29,988 nt of DNA from CBFFRJ01 sp965644225 (GTDB lineage: Bacteria; Pseudomonadota; Gammaproteobacteria; Enterobacterales; Enterobacteriaceae): assembly GCF_965644225.1 (NCBI RefSeq), contig NZ_CBFFRJ010000059.1, positions 1 through 29,988 on the forward strand. The letters are read 5' to 3'. Below, one piece after another: positions 1-7,027 of the stretch. Both the position numbers and the translations under genes were made by a program. How positions within the stretch are numbered: position 1 is the first letter of the stretch; every line of letters begins with the position of its first letter. The notes beneath the pieces are model-generated. The model did no database searches. It was not told where the DNA came from and saw only the letters and a list, made by a program, of their open reading frames with translations.

Positions 1-75
1 GAATTATCTGGCGATGGTGAAACTGGGTTGTATCCGATTGTTTTATAAAAGGTTATGTAATTAAGGGACACGGCC
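1..75 (+). mobile_element. Right end of a probable IS5-family insertion sequence
   Basis: The transposase-like frame ends at 64. The next bases, GGGACACGGCC at 65-75, could be the outer inverted repeat, and the TAA that follows could be part of a short target duplication. The other end lies outside the window, so neither the repeat nor the duplication can be confirmed. From 76 on, the sequence is ordinary intergenic DNA leading into the MHYT-GGDEF gene. Confidence 0.4.
2..64 (+). CDS. C-terminal fragment of a probable IS5-family transposase (5' part outside window)
   Basis: An open frame enters from the window edge and stops at 62-64. The residues read NYLAMVKLGCIRLFYKRLCN. The NYL-x-x-V/I-x-L-x-C/S-I-x-L pattern is what I know from the last helix of IS5-family (IS427-like) DDE transposases. 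Only 20 residues are visible, so no catalytic residue can be checked. The frame is followed directly by a possible terminal inverted repeat. It could instead be the end of an unrelated protein. The family call is recognition, not proof. Confidence 0.4.
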   Translation, partial: NYLAMVKLGCIRLFYKRLCN

Positions 76-130
76 TAATACAGATAAGGACTCCACTGAA
101 CCCCACCGATTAAATCGCACCTTCCTTAGC

Positions 131-139
131 TGCTAAAAT
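131..139 (+). promoter_or_regulatory. Extended -10 promoter candidate for the MHYT-GGDEF gene
   Basis: TGC-TAAAAT is a TG-N extended -10 box lying 47 bases before the chosen start at 187. The -35 position is weak (TTAAAT-like), as is usual for extended -10 promoters. If the IS end at 1-75 is real, it lies close upstream of this promoter and could affect it. Confidence 0.4.
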
Positions 140-186
140 AATACCCAGGATTTCCCTTTGTCTTTAACACTGACGTGGAATGCATA

Positions 187-1551
187 ATGCTTTATGTATC
201 GTGGGACCCTATACTTATCGGCATTTCTTTTGTTGTTGCCTTCATTGCCTCTTTTGTCGCCCTGGACAGTGCAACCAAAATTTGCTCATCGGATTTACGC
301 AGTGCGCTTTTCTGGCGAATCTGTGGGGGCGCAACCTTAGGAATGGGGATCTGGTCAATGCATTTTGTCGGCATGCTGGCCATGAAAATGCCCATTGTGA
401 TGCATTACGACATTATGCTTACCATCGCCTCTTTCTGGGTGTCTCTGATAGCCGCTACGCTGGCGATAAACGTGGCCGTGAGCCGGGAAAAACTCCCTTT
501 ATCCCGCCTGCTGTTAGCCACCTGCATTTTAAGCTCCGGCGCAGTGGTCATGCACTCTCTCGGCATGCTGGCCCTGACGGATTATCTCGTTCTTTACTGG
601 AACAAGACGCGCCTCTTTTTTGCCATTGTGATTGCTTTTCTCGCTTCAGGTCTGGCGCTGTGGCTGGCTTTTGGTCGCAAGACAAATCGCCACCGCACCT
701 ACATTAACCATGTTCTTGCCGCATTGGTGATGGGCATGACTATCTGCTCAATGCACTATTTAGCCATGAGCGCGGTAGAGTTCAGCAACACGAAAGAAGG
801 TACGGGTATTATTCTGCACGGTAGTGCGCGCACAGCGATGCACTCCAGCGTCAGTGAAACCGGACTATCGATTTGGGTTTCCACCTCGACGCTGATCGTT
901 CTCGGGATCATGCTTTTCATTTCACTTATCGATTCGCAACTACGTACGTCACGGTTAACGGAAAGTTTACGCCAGCTAAATATGCAGTTGGAAAAACAGG
1001 CCTGGTTCGATCCCTTAACCCATTTACCTAATCGCATTCAGTTTGATAATCGTCTGGATGAATGCCTCGCCAGCGCAATTGAACAACGCCAGCGCTTCGC
1101 ATTGCTGTTTATGGATCTCGACAGGTTCAAACAGGTTAATGACATGTGGGGACATCATATCGGGGATCTGCTGTTAAAGTCGGTGGCCATACGGCTAAAA
1201 CAGTGCATCACTGAGGAGATGACCCTTGCCCGCCTTGGCGGCGATGAGTTTATTTTGCTGGTACCGGATAAGAATGATGATGAAGTCACCACCCTGGCTC
1301 GTCGCCTCGTTGATTCCATTCAGGCGCCGTTTTACGAAGCCGGTCATGTTATTAGTGTGTCACTAAGCGTGGGGATCAGCTTTTTCCCCTCGCATGGCGA
1401 TACCTCGCAGGATTTAAAATTCAAAGCAGATGCCGCCATGTACAATGTCAAACAGAACGGTCGCAACGGCTGGGAAATCTGGCATCCGACAATGCAACAT
1501 ATCGCGGCTAACACCCCGGTTTATCTGTCAGATTTACCTGCCGGTCAGTGA
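187..1551 (+). CDS. Membrane MHYT-sensor diguanylate cyclase (GGDEF)
   Basis: Predicted to make c-di-GMP from two GTP at the inner membrane. The first ~250 residues are a multi-helix membrane region carrying three MHYT-type motifs, each Met-His in a helix: SMHFVGM near residue 58, VMHSLGM near 122 and SMHYLAM near 189. This is the MHYT sensor pattern, proposed in the family to bind copper and to sense O2, CO or NO. A short coiled linker leads to a GGDEF domain from about 272 to 440 with an intact GGDEF motif at 351-355. No RxxD inhibitory site precedes it and there is no EAL domain. I prefer ATG 187 (454 aa) over an in-frame GTG at 175, because family members start just before the D-P of the first helix; the ribosome site is weak either way. 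I know no E. coli K-12 orthologue at this locus. Confidence 0.85.
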   Translation: MLYVSWDPILIGISFVVAFIASFVALDSATKICSSDLRSALFWRICGGATLGMGIWSMHFVGMLAMKMPIVMHYDIMLTIASFWVSLIAATLAINVAVSREKLPLSRLLLATCILSSGAVVMHSLGMLALTDYLVLYWNKTRLFFAIVIAFLASGLALWLAFGRKTNRHRTYINHVLAALVMGMTICSMHYLAMSAVEFSNTKEGTGIILHGSARTAMHSSVSETGLSIWVSTSTLIVLGIMLFISLIDSQLRTSRLTESLRQLNMQLEKQAWFDPLTHLPNRIQFDNRLDECLASAIEQRQRFALLFMDLDRFKQVNDMWGHHIGDLLLKSVAIRLKQCITEEMTLARLGGDEFILLVPDKNDDEVTTLARRLVDSIQAPFYEAGHVISVSLSVGISFFPSHGDTSQDLKFKADAAMYNVKQNGRNGWEIWHPTMQHIAANTPVYLSDLPAGQ

Positions 1552-1724
1552 TAGATCAGCGCACAGGATCCCCTTGTGCAAAAATAAGCAGCCTCCTCTT
1601 CAGTTTGCCCTCAAGTTGCACGAAATAATTGCCGAAAAGGTATTATCTGGTAAGTTAAAATTACGTAAAATTCGTAACTTATCCATAACGCTGGCATTAC
1701 TGCGCACGTAAAGGGGAATAGCCT

Positions 1725-2945
1725 ATGCTGACAAATCACCTGGATGCGCTCAATCTGCTGACAACCCCGGTGTGGGTTGTGTCGCCAGATACCGAAAAGG
1801 TGCTTTTCTCCAACAGTCAGGCGCAAAAAATTGCGGCGGGCAGTTCATTGCTGGAAATGCGCACCGGTAAATACTCAGCCCTGGCGCAGCGCCATCTGGC
1901 GATGTATCTGGCAGGCCTGCAAAATGGCGATGAGATAGTCGAAATCTGGACCGTTTCCCCCACCGGTGAAGCCACCACCCTGAGCTGCAAGGCGTTGCTG
2001 CGAACCCTTGAAGGACTGGGCGATGTGATTGTGTTTGAAGGTATGCCCGTCAGCAATACCTCAGGACTAAAAGCCAGTCGTTCCACCACCTACCGGCCGC
2101 GCAAGCATGGTTTTTATGCCCGTTTTTTCTATACCAACTCTGCACCGATTCTGCTGATTGATCCGGCCCGTGATGGCCTGATCGTGGATGCCAATGTTGC
2201 TGCATTGCATTTCTATGGTTACAGCTATGAGCAGATGTGCCAGCGGCATACCTGGGAGATTAATACTCTGGGTCGCGGCATTTTGCCGGTGATGGCAGAA
2301 ATCGCCCGTTTGCCTGGCGGGCATAAACCGCTTAATTTTGTCCATGTGCTGGCCGATGGCTCCACCCGCCATGTTCAGACCTACGCCGGGCCGATTGAAA
2401 TTTACAACGATCGCCTGATGCTGTGCATTATCCACGATATCACCGAACAAAAACGGCTGGAGCAGGAGCTGGAATATGCCGCACATCGCGATGCGCTGAC
2501 CGGTTTGCTCAATCGCCGTCAGTTCTATCATCTGACCGAACATATTTTGCCGACCGCACAGGACTTCAGTTTGCTGCTGATCGATGTCGACCACTTCAAA
2601 CATATCAACGATCAATTCGGCCATCAGACAGGTGATGAAGTACTGATCCAGCTTTCCCGTGCCCTTGAGCAACAGGTGAGTAAAGGGAGTTTCGTGTTCC
2701 GCTGGGGAGGTGAAGAGTTCCTGCTGCTGTTGCCCATGGCTTCACTTGACGCGGCGCTGGAAGTGGCTGAAAGCATTCGCTTAACGCTGGCAAATCTCAG
2801 GTTGCCCGACCTGCCGCCTTTTACCGTCAGCATTGGGGTGGCGCGTCATCAGCCGGAGGAGAGCCTGGATGAGTTATTTAAACGCGTGGATGGCGCTCTG
2901 TATAACGCCAAGAATAACGGGCGTAATAAGGTGCTTGCCGCCTGA
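1725..2945 (+). CDS. dgcM: Diguanylate cyclase DgcM (YdaM)
   Basis: Cytoplasmic PAS-GGDEF enzyme making c-di-GMP. In E. coli, DgcM binds PdeR and the regulator MlrA and switches on csgD and curli. The 406 residues match E. coli DgcM in length and nearly throughout: an N-terminal PAS-like part (1-110), the stretch around GFYARFF (129-135), a PAS domain at about 137-245 ending in the usual DITE, and a GGDEF domain with GGEEF at 328-332. No RxxD inhibitory site is seen before GGEEF, as expected if activity is controlled by partners rather than product. The start is ATG 1725, with AAGGGG eight bases upstream. Its E. coli partner PdeR is also in this window (25771-27756). The gene upstream is another cyclase, 173 bases away and probably separately transcribed. 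Confidence 0.93.
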   Translation: MLTNHLDALNLLTTPVWVVSPDTEKVLFSNSQAQKIAAGSSLLEMRTGKYSALAQRHLAMYLAGLQNGDEIVEIWTVSPTGEATTLSCKALLRTLEGLGDVIVFEGMPVSNTSGLKASRSTTYRPRKHGFYARFFYTNSAPILLIDPARDGLIVDANVAALHFYGYSYEQMCQRHTWEINTLGRGILPVMAEIARLPGGHKPLNFVHVLADGSTRHVQTYAGPIEIYNDRLMLCIIHDITEQKRLEQELEYAAHRDALTGLLNRRQFYHLTEHILPTAQDFSLLLIDVDHFKHINDQFGHQTGDEVLIQLSRALEQQVSKGSFVFRWGGEEFLLLLPMASLDAALEVAESIRLTLANLRLPDLPPFTVSIGVARHQPEESLDELFKRVDGALYNAKNNGRNKVLAA

Positions 2946-2997
2946 TAACAGATAAACCAATGCGCCCGGGGATGGACGCATTGTCAACACGATGCGG

Positions 2998-3186
2998 TTA
3001 ATGAATACCCAGCCGCCAGGCAAAATCTATCTCTTCTTTTAACTCACTGTGTGAGAGCGTGAGTAAATCGGCAAATTCCAGACTGAGCTGTTTTAATTTC
3101 TTAAGATATTGCGCAGGTGTCATTGTGCTTTTGTCACGGCGTAAGTATTCAATAGCCAGTTGGGTGGGGTCTAATGCAGTCTCCAT
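2998..3186 (-). CDS. Small conserved-looking hypothetical protein (62 aa)
   Basis: I do not recognise a named family. The 62 residues begin METALDPTQLAIEYLRR and are charged and helical with no membrane segment. A Leu-rich amphipathic stretch (YLKKLKQLSLEFADLL) suggests a small helical, perhaps dimeric, cytosolic protein. I chose the start at 3186 because AGAGGA lies six bases upstream. The longer start at 3228 would place its ATG inside the likely -10 box. It lies convergent to dgcM with a 52-base gap and downstream of the methyltransferase with 103 bases between. Good codon use and a plausible promoter make it likely real. Confidence 0.65.
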   Translation of the reverse strand: METALDPTQLAIEYLRRDKSTMTPAQYLKKLKQLSLEFADLLTLSHSELKEEIDFAWRLGIH

Positions 3187-3216
3187 ATCATCCTCTGTAG
3201 CGGTTAAAGAATAACC

Positions 3217-3225
3217 ACTATAGCA
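3217..3225 (-). promoter_or_regulatory. Extended -10 promoter for the 62-aa ORF
   Basis: Read on the minus strand, TGC-TATAGT is an extended -10 element about 30 bases before the chosen start at 3186. No good -35 box is seen. It gives the small ORF its own short-leader transcript, separate from the methyltransferase upstream. Confidence 0.45.
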
Positions 3226-3289
3226 CATTCCAACGGCTCTATTTTGACCTGAAGCCGGTTAACCTGACTCTGACGTCAGGATCCCCAGC

Positions 3290-4054
3290 TCATTTTCGTG
3301 AGCAACAAGCAATATAATTCAGTTGCTTACGGTGCGTGCGAAAATAGCGGAACATGCCGGTGAAACGCAGGCGGTTTTCGCGCGTTCGCATTCCGTTAAA
3401 GACAATTTTCAGCGCCCGTCCCACGCCTTCGTCGCGAATAAGCCCGACGGGAGTCATCAGTGACATGGCCCCATTTCGGGTTACAACCTGCTCAAAGCCG
3501 CTATCAACAAACAGCTGACGCCAGTTATCCTGACTCATCGGACTGACATGAGATTTCACCACGTTTTGCAGTTGCCCGTAGGCCGCCGATGCCAGCTCGC
3601 CGCGCGTCAACATGATGTCGTGAGTCAGCAGGTGACCGCCTTTTTTCAGCACGCGGTAGTATTCGTTGACCAGCTTCACTTTGGCCTTATCGGCATACAT
3701 GGTCAGCATGGCCTCATTAATCACCACGTCAAAACTTTCGTCGGGGAAAGGTAACCGGGTAGCGTTGGCTTCGAGGATGTTGATCCTGTCGCTGAGCCCC
3801 GCTTGTTTCACATTTTGCCTGGCGGTTTCCAGCGCCTGTTTATCCATATCAATGGCGCAAATCTGGCAACCAAAGCGCTGCGCCAGTTCAATAGAGGTGG
3901 TGGCCATATTACACGCGATTTCCAGTACCTGGCTCCCGGCGTTTAACTGCGCCTGCTGAATAAGCCACTCAGTGACTTCCACCCCACCCGGGCGTAAACG
4001 CGTTTTCCCCAGACTGGCTAAAAACGTATGTCCTGCTTTTTCACTCACACTCAT
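3290..4054 (-). CDS. Class I SAM-dependent methyltransferase, substrate unknown
   Basis: Predicted cytosolic methyltransferase of the UbiE/Methyltransf_11 type, 254 aa. Motif I is VLEIACNMA at 43-51, followed by the acidic loop AIDMD (67-71), which should bind the SAM ribose, then a LPFPDESFDVV motif IV region at 101-111 and VLKKGGHLLTHDI at 135-147. Motif I is unusual: C-N-M stands where most families have G-x-G. The C-terminus ends ACCSRK. The start ATG 4054 has GGGGGT five to six bases upstream. Two Fur-box-like sites lie upstream (4114-4128, 4184-4198), and the gene is divergent from a RyhB-like RNA, so iron control is likely. The substrate cannot be told from sequence; it is not one of the well-known E. 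coli enzymes at this locus. Confidence 0.8.
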   Translation of the reverse strand: MSVSEKAGHTFLASLGKTRLRPGGVEVTEWLIQQAQLNAGSQVLEIACNMATTSIELAQRFGCQICAIDMDKQALETARQNVKQAGLSDRINILEANATRLPFPDESFDVVINEAMLTMYADKAKVKLVNEYYRVLKKGGHLLTHDIMLTRGELASAAYGQLQNVVKSHVSPMSQDNWRQLFVDSGFEQVVTRNGAMSLMTPVGLIRDEGVGRALKIVFNGMRTRENRLRFTGMFRYFRTHRKQLNYIACCSRK

Positions 4055-4113
4055 ATTGAAACCCCCACAAAAGATGCATTACAAATACATCATTTAATGC
4101 GGAAAGTGAACAA

Positions 4114-4128
4114 TGAGAATGATTTTTG
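4114..4128. promoter_or_regulatory. Fur-box-like operator, methyltransferase side
   Basis: TGAGAAT-G-ATTTTTG fits the 7-1-7 Fur pattern (TGATAAT-N-ATTATCA) at 11 of 14 positions. It lies 60 bases upstream of the methyltransferase start, where its promoter is expected. The right half is degenerate, so it is weaker than the site at 4184-4198. Confidence 0.45.
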
Positions 4129-4170
4129 TTTACCTGGATCAATTTTGTGCGGAACACACAAAAATTGGGG

Positions 4171-4199
4171 TTGATCGCGCGAATGATAAAGATTATCTT
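4171..4199 (+). promoter_or_regulatory. Sigma70 promoter of the RyhB-like RNA
   Basis: TTGATC at 4171-4176, a 17-base spacer and TATCTT at 4194-4199 give a promoter whose start would fall near 4206, just before the first hairpin of the RNA. The Fur box at 4184-4198 sits within it, which would give repression when iron is plentiful. Confidence 0.6.
4184..4198. promoter_or_regulatory. Fur box at the RyhB-like RNA promoter
   Basis: TGATAAA-G-ATTATCT matches the 7-1-7 Fur consensus at 12 of 14 positions. It lies between the -35 and -10 of the RNA promoter and overlaps the -10. A shifted, reverse-strand match runs on to about 4205 (GATTATCTTTCTCATC), so two Fur dimers may bind here in overlap. 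Placement over the promoter is the known arrangement at E. coli ryhB. Confidence 0.75.
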
Positions 4200-4205
4200 T
4201 CTCAT

Positions 4206-4303
4206 CACTGAATAGTTGACTGCAACAGTCAGGTATTCAGTACGACATTGCTCACATTGCTTCCAGTATTATTTGCCCGCTTCACTGAAGCGGGCTTTTT
4301 TTT
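4206..4303 (+). ncRNA. ryhB-like: RyhB-family iron-responsive small RNA (RyhB paralogue)
   Basis: Hfq-type trans-acting sRNA, expected to block or destabilise mRNAs of iron-using proteins when Fur is inactive. Three parts are visible. A 5' hairpin lies at 4208-4240 (CTGAATA with TATTCAG, and inner TGACTG with CAGTCA). An unpaired core at 4242-4271, containing ACATTGCTCACATTGCTTCC, agrees over its 30 bases with the conserved seed core of E. coli RyhB as I know it. A rho-independent terminator lies at 4275-4303. The 5' hairpin and terminator stem differ from E. coli ryhB, and ryhB is normally beside yhhX, so this is probably a second copy, like RyhB-2 in Salmonella. Its 5' end is inferred from the promoter. 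It has no ORF of note. Confidence 0.87.
4275..4303 (+). terminator. Rho-independent terminator of the RyhB-like RNA
   Basis: A 9-bp perfect stem, GCCCGCTTC / GAAGCGGGC with loop ACT, is followed by eight T at 4296-4303. This is a textbook terminator and also provides the U-tail that Hfq binds. Confidence 0.92.
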
Positions 4304-4400
4304 GCCTTCGACGACGGGCTCGATAGATTTCCTCAATTAGAGATATAGACATTAACTATCTGAATTATCATTAAAAACACAATAGCAATACAAAAGGTAG

Positions 4401-4491
4401 TGTTATATTTCTCTCGCTTAAAAATCTAACGAATTTGCACTTGCAGCCCTCAGGAGAAGATCGGATTTCCCTCTCCTGAGGGATTTTTTTT
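4401..4491 (+). ncRNA. Candidate second small transcript upstream of a strong terminator
   Basis: An extended -10 box, TG-T-TATATT (4401-4409), is followed 38 bases later by a strong + strand terminator (4447-4491). There is no coding frame between them and no + strand gene behind them except the terminated RyhB-like RNA. The predicted transcript would be about 75 bases, from roughly 4415. I recognise no known sRNA in it. Alternatively the terminator only mops up readthrough from 4303, shielding the 3' end of mppA, which faces it. Confidence 0.35.
4447..4491 (+). terminator. Strong terminator between the sRNA region and mppA
   Basis: An 11-bp perfect stem, CCCTCAGGAGA / TCTCCTGAGGG, with a 14-base loop is followed by A and eight T (4484-4491) on the + strand. 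On the minus strand, downstream of mppA, the hairpin is not followed by T, so it works mainly rightward. Confidence 0.8.
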
Positions 4492-4510
4492 ATTAAGCTG
4501 TCTGCACCGG

Positions 4511-6127
4511 TCAGTGCCTGAGCAGGTACATCGTACGCGTATAGGCCACATCTTCCGGGTTATTGATCGGATAGCCTTTCAGCCAGGGTTTGATCAGGCG
4601 ACCGTTGGTGTACTGGTAGACAGGGATGATCGGGGCTTTTTCCGCAATGATTTTCTCTGCCGCATTGTAGTCTGCGTTACGGGCGCTGAGTTGTGTCTCC
4701 TGTGCCGCCTGGGCAACGACCTTATCGTAGGCCGGATCGCTAAAGCGCGTAATATTGCCGCTGTGTCCAGAGGTCAGTAACGAAAGGAAGGTTGAGGCTT
4801 CGTTATAATCGCCGACCCAGGATGCGCGAACCACATCAAAATTGCCGCTGTTACGGCTGTCGAGATAGGTTTTCCACTCCTGATTTTGCAACTTAACGTC
4901 AACACCGAGGTTCTTTTTCCACATCGAGGCGACAGCAATTGCAATTTTCTGGTGTGTTTCAGACGTGTTATAGAGCAGCGTCAGATTCAACGGCCGTTGC
5001 GGACCGTAGCCAGCCGCCAGCAACAGGGTTTTGGCCTGCGCATTCAGCTCTTCCTGACTCATTTGCTCCATGGCTGAAGGCTGCGGCTGGAACCCGGCGG
5101 TCACATCCGGCGTAAAGCGCCAGGCCGGTTTCTCACCGGTTCCCAGTACCTTTTCCGCCATGATCCGTCTGTCGACCGTCATACTCAACGCCAGCCGCAC
5201 CCGCGGATCCGCAGTTGGTCCTTTTTGGGTGTTAAGTGCGTAATAGTAAGTACCCAACTGTGGCGGGGTATAGACCTGGCCGGGGATCTCTTTCAACAGC
5301 TTTTGGTACAGGCTTTTCGGGAAGGATTCCGTGATGTCGATGCCCCCCGCCAGATAACGGTTAGTAGCAGCGGTTTCCTGATTGATGGGGACAAAGGTCA
5401 CCTTCTGAATAACGGTTTTGGCGTTGTCCCAGTAATATTTATTGGGCGTGAACTCCAGTTTTTCATTCACTACCCGGTTGGCGAGCACATAGGCGCCGTT
5501 ACCCACCAGATTTCCCGGTCGCGTCCACTCCTTTCCACTTTCGACATTGGCTTTTTGTACCGGATAAAACGCAAAACTTGCGGCCATACTGGCAAACCAG
5601 GGCAGTGGTTTATCCAGCTGCACGCGCAGGGTTCTGTCATCCACCGCCGTGACGCCAAGCTTATCCGGCGTGACTTTACCGTCAATAATCGCCTGCGCCT
5701 GGGTGATGCTCGCCAGTGCGGCAAAAGAGGCAAAAGGCGAGGTCGTTTTCGGATCCATCAGTCGTTGCCAGCTGTAGACAAAATCCTGCGCCGTCACCGG
5801 CGTGCCGTCCGACCACTTCGCGTTGCTGCGCAGGGTGAATGTCCAGATGCGGTTGTCGTTGCTTTGCCATTTTTCCGCCACGCCAGGCACAATCTCCCCT
5901 TTTTCGTTCTGGTTCACCAGCCCTTCATACAGGTCACGGATCACCTGAATTTCCGGCAGACCAGCGGCTTTCGCCGGATCCAGAGTCGCGGGCTCATCCT
6001 TAATATGGCGAACCAGCTCTTGCTTTTGTGCAAGCGTCGCACCCTCTGGCACATCCGCCGCCCACGCAAATGAGGTAAAACCGCACAAATAAAGCGCACA
6101 ACTGACAAGCGTCACAGGATGCTTCAT
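4511..6127 (-). CDS. mppA: Murein tripeptide-binding periplasmic protein MppA
   Basis: Periplasmic solute-binding protein of the OppA/DppA class. It captures L-Ala-gamma-D-Glu-meso-diaminopimelate released from the wall and delivers it to the OppBCDF importer. The 538 residues begin with a signal peptide (MKHPVTLVSCALYLCGFTSFAWA, cut before ADVP; only the start and end matter here), then the lobe I motif HIKDEPATLDPAK, the DLYEGL segment, WTFTLR-x-NAKWSDGTPVTAQDFVYSWQR-type core, and a C-terminus ending MYLLRH. The start ATG 6127 has an excellent AAGGAGA site. A longer in-frame extension lacks a signal sequence and is rejected. It is divergent from mpaA, the enzyme that cleaves the imported peptide. 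Length and context separate it from OppA itself, which sits with oppBCDF. Confidence 0.93.
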   Translation of the reverse strand: MKHPVTLVSCALYLCGFTSFAWAADVPEGATLAQKQELVRHIKDEPATLDPAKAAGLPEIQVIRDLYEGLVNQNEKGEIVPGVAEKWQSNDNRIWTFTLRSNAKWSDGTPVTAQDFVYSWQRLMDPKTTSPFASFAALASITQAQAIIDGKVTPDKLGVTAVDDRTLRVQLDKPLPWFASMAASFAFYPVQKANVESGKEWTRPGNLVGNGAYVLANRVVNEKLEFTPNKYYWDNAKTVIQKVTFVPINQETAATNRYLAGGIDITESFPKSLYQKLLKEIPGQVYTPPQLGTYYYALNTQKGPTADPRVRLALSMTVDRRIMAEKVLGTGEKPAWRFTPDVTAGFQPQPSAMEQMSQEELNAQAKTLLLAAGYGPQRPLNLTLLYNTSETHQKIAIAVASMWKKNLGVDVKLQNQEWKTYLDSRNSGNFDVVRASWVGDYNEASTFLSLLTSGHSGNITRFSDPAYDKVVAQAAQETQLSARNADYNAAEKIIAEKAPIIPVYQYTNGRLIKPWLKGYPINNPEDVAYTRTMYLLRH

Positions 6128-6313
6128 GTGATCTCCTTTTAATTTTGAAGCAAAGCGAAAGATGAGGTAATTATTTGTTTTAACACGGGGAGAATGCAAA
6201 TTACAGTCATTGAAAAATTGACGCGAATCCCTTTTCGATTCATCGCCGCCAATTTGCCGGGTCGGCAAAAATACCCGACACTGGATCTATGCCAACAAGA
6301 CACAAGGATGCTT
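6128..6313. other. Divergent promoter region between mppA and mpaA
   Basis: 186 non-coding bases, AT-rich beside mppA, with a GGGTCGGC-type GC inverted repeat near 6258-6290 (CCGGGTCGG ... CCCGAC) beside mpaA. Promoters for both genes should lie here, but I find no convincing -35/-10 pair and claim none. Confidence 0.4.
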
Positions 6314-7027
6314 ATGCCTGTCACACGACCACGACCTGAACGCGGTGCGTTTCCTTCCGGTAGCCAGACGTACGGCTATTCGTTACTCGGCGCGCCTTTG
6401 ATATGGTTCCCGGCGCCACAGGCCTCCCGCGACAGCGGGCTGATCATTGCCGGAACCCACGGCGACGAAAATTCGTCGGTGGTGACCCTCTCCTGCGCGC
6501 TGCGCACCTTAACGCCCGAGCTGCGCCGCCACCATGTGGTGCTGGCGGTTAACCCGGACGGCTGCCAGTTGGGTTTAAGAGCAAATGCCAGCGGCGTTGA
6601 TCTTAATCGTAATTTTCCGGCGGCCAACTGGAAAGCGGGGGAAACCGTCTATCGCTGGAACAGCGCAGCTCCTGAGCGCGATGTGGTGCTGTCAACAGGA
6701 GAGCGCCCAGGCTCTGAAGCGGAAACCCAGGCGCTGTGCACTTTGATCCATCAGATTCGCCCGGCATGGGTGGTGTCGCTGCACGATCCGCTCGGCTGCG
6801 TTGAGGATCCGCGTCGTACGTTCTTTGGCGAGTGGCTGGCAGAGCAATTCGCCCTGCCACTGGTGAGTAGCGTTGGCTATGAAACGCCAGGCTCGTTCGG
6901 TAGCTGGTGCGCCGATATGCACCTGCATTGCATCACGCTCGAATTCCCGCCGGTCTCCTCGGATGAAGCCAGCGAGAAATATCTGAGCGCGATGACGGCC
7001 CTGCTGCATCATGAGGTGGAGAGATGA
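6314..7027 (+). CDS. mpaA: Murein peptide amidase A (gamma-D-Glu-mDAP amidase)
   Basis: Cytoplasmic zinc carboxypeptidase of the M14 family. It hydrolyses the gamma-D-Glu-diaminopimelate bond of imported murein tripeptide, yielding L-Ala-D-Glu and mDAP. In the 237 residues the zinc ligands are visible: H49 and E52 in GTHGDE, and H157 in SLHDPLG. The catalytic Glu is E210 in ITLEFPP. NPDG (80-83) and DLNRNFP (96-102) are also intact. I chose ATG 6314 because AAGGA lies five bases upstream and E. coli MpaA starts at the same TRPR-x-ERGAFP motif; frames further upstream have no support. The last 19 bases overlap the 3' end of the convergent ycjG, which handles the next step. Confidence 0.93.
   Translation: MPVTRPRPERGAFPSGSQTYGYSLLGAPLIWFPAPQASRDSGLIIAGTHGDENSSVVTLSCALRTLTPELRRHHVVLAVNPDGCQLGLRANASGVDLNRNFPAANWKAGETVYRWNSAAPERDVVLSTGERPGSEAETQALCTLIHQIRPAWVVSLHDPLGCVEDPRRTFFGEWLAEQFALPLVSSVGYETPGSFGSWCADMHLHCITLEFPPVSSDEASEKYLSAMTALLHHEVER

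Noticed and set aside
1616..1646. TTGCAC ... TATTAT as the dgcM promoter
   Set aside because: The spacer is 19 bases and no extended -10 is present; not good enough to list.
2067..2672. 201-codon minus-strand open frame
   Set aside because: Antisense to the PAS and GGDEF domains of dgcM; no independent support.
2960..2983. Inverted repeat AATGCG...CGCATT after dgcM as a terminator
   Set aside because: Only six paired bases at the ends and no T-tract; too weak to call.
5225..6073. 282-codon + strand open frame
   Set aside because: It lies wholly inside mppA on the opposite strand; no ribosome site, no recognisable domain, and mppA is strongly supported.
6128..6268. N-terminal extension of mppA
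   Set aside because: It would bury the signal peptide behind 47 residues; the internal ATG has a far better ribosome site.
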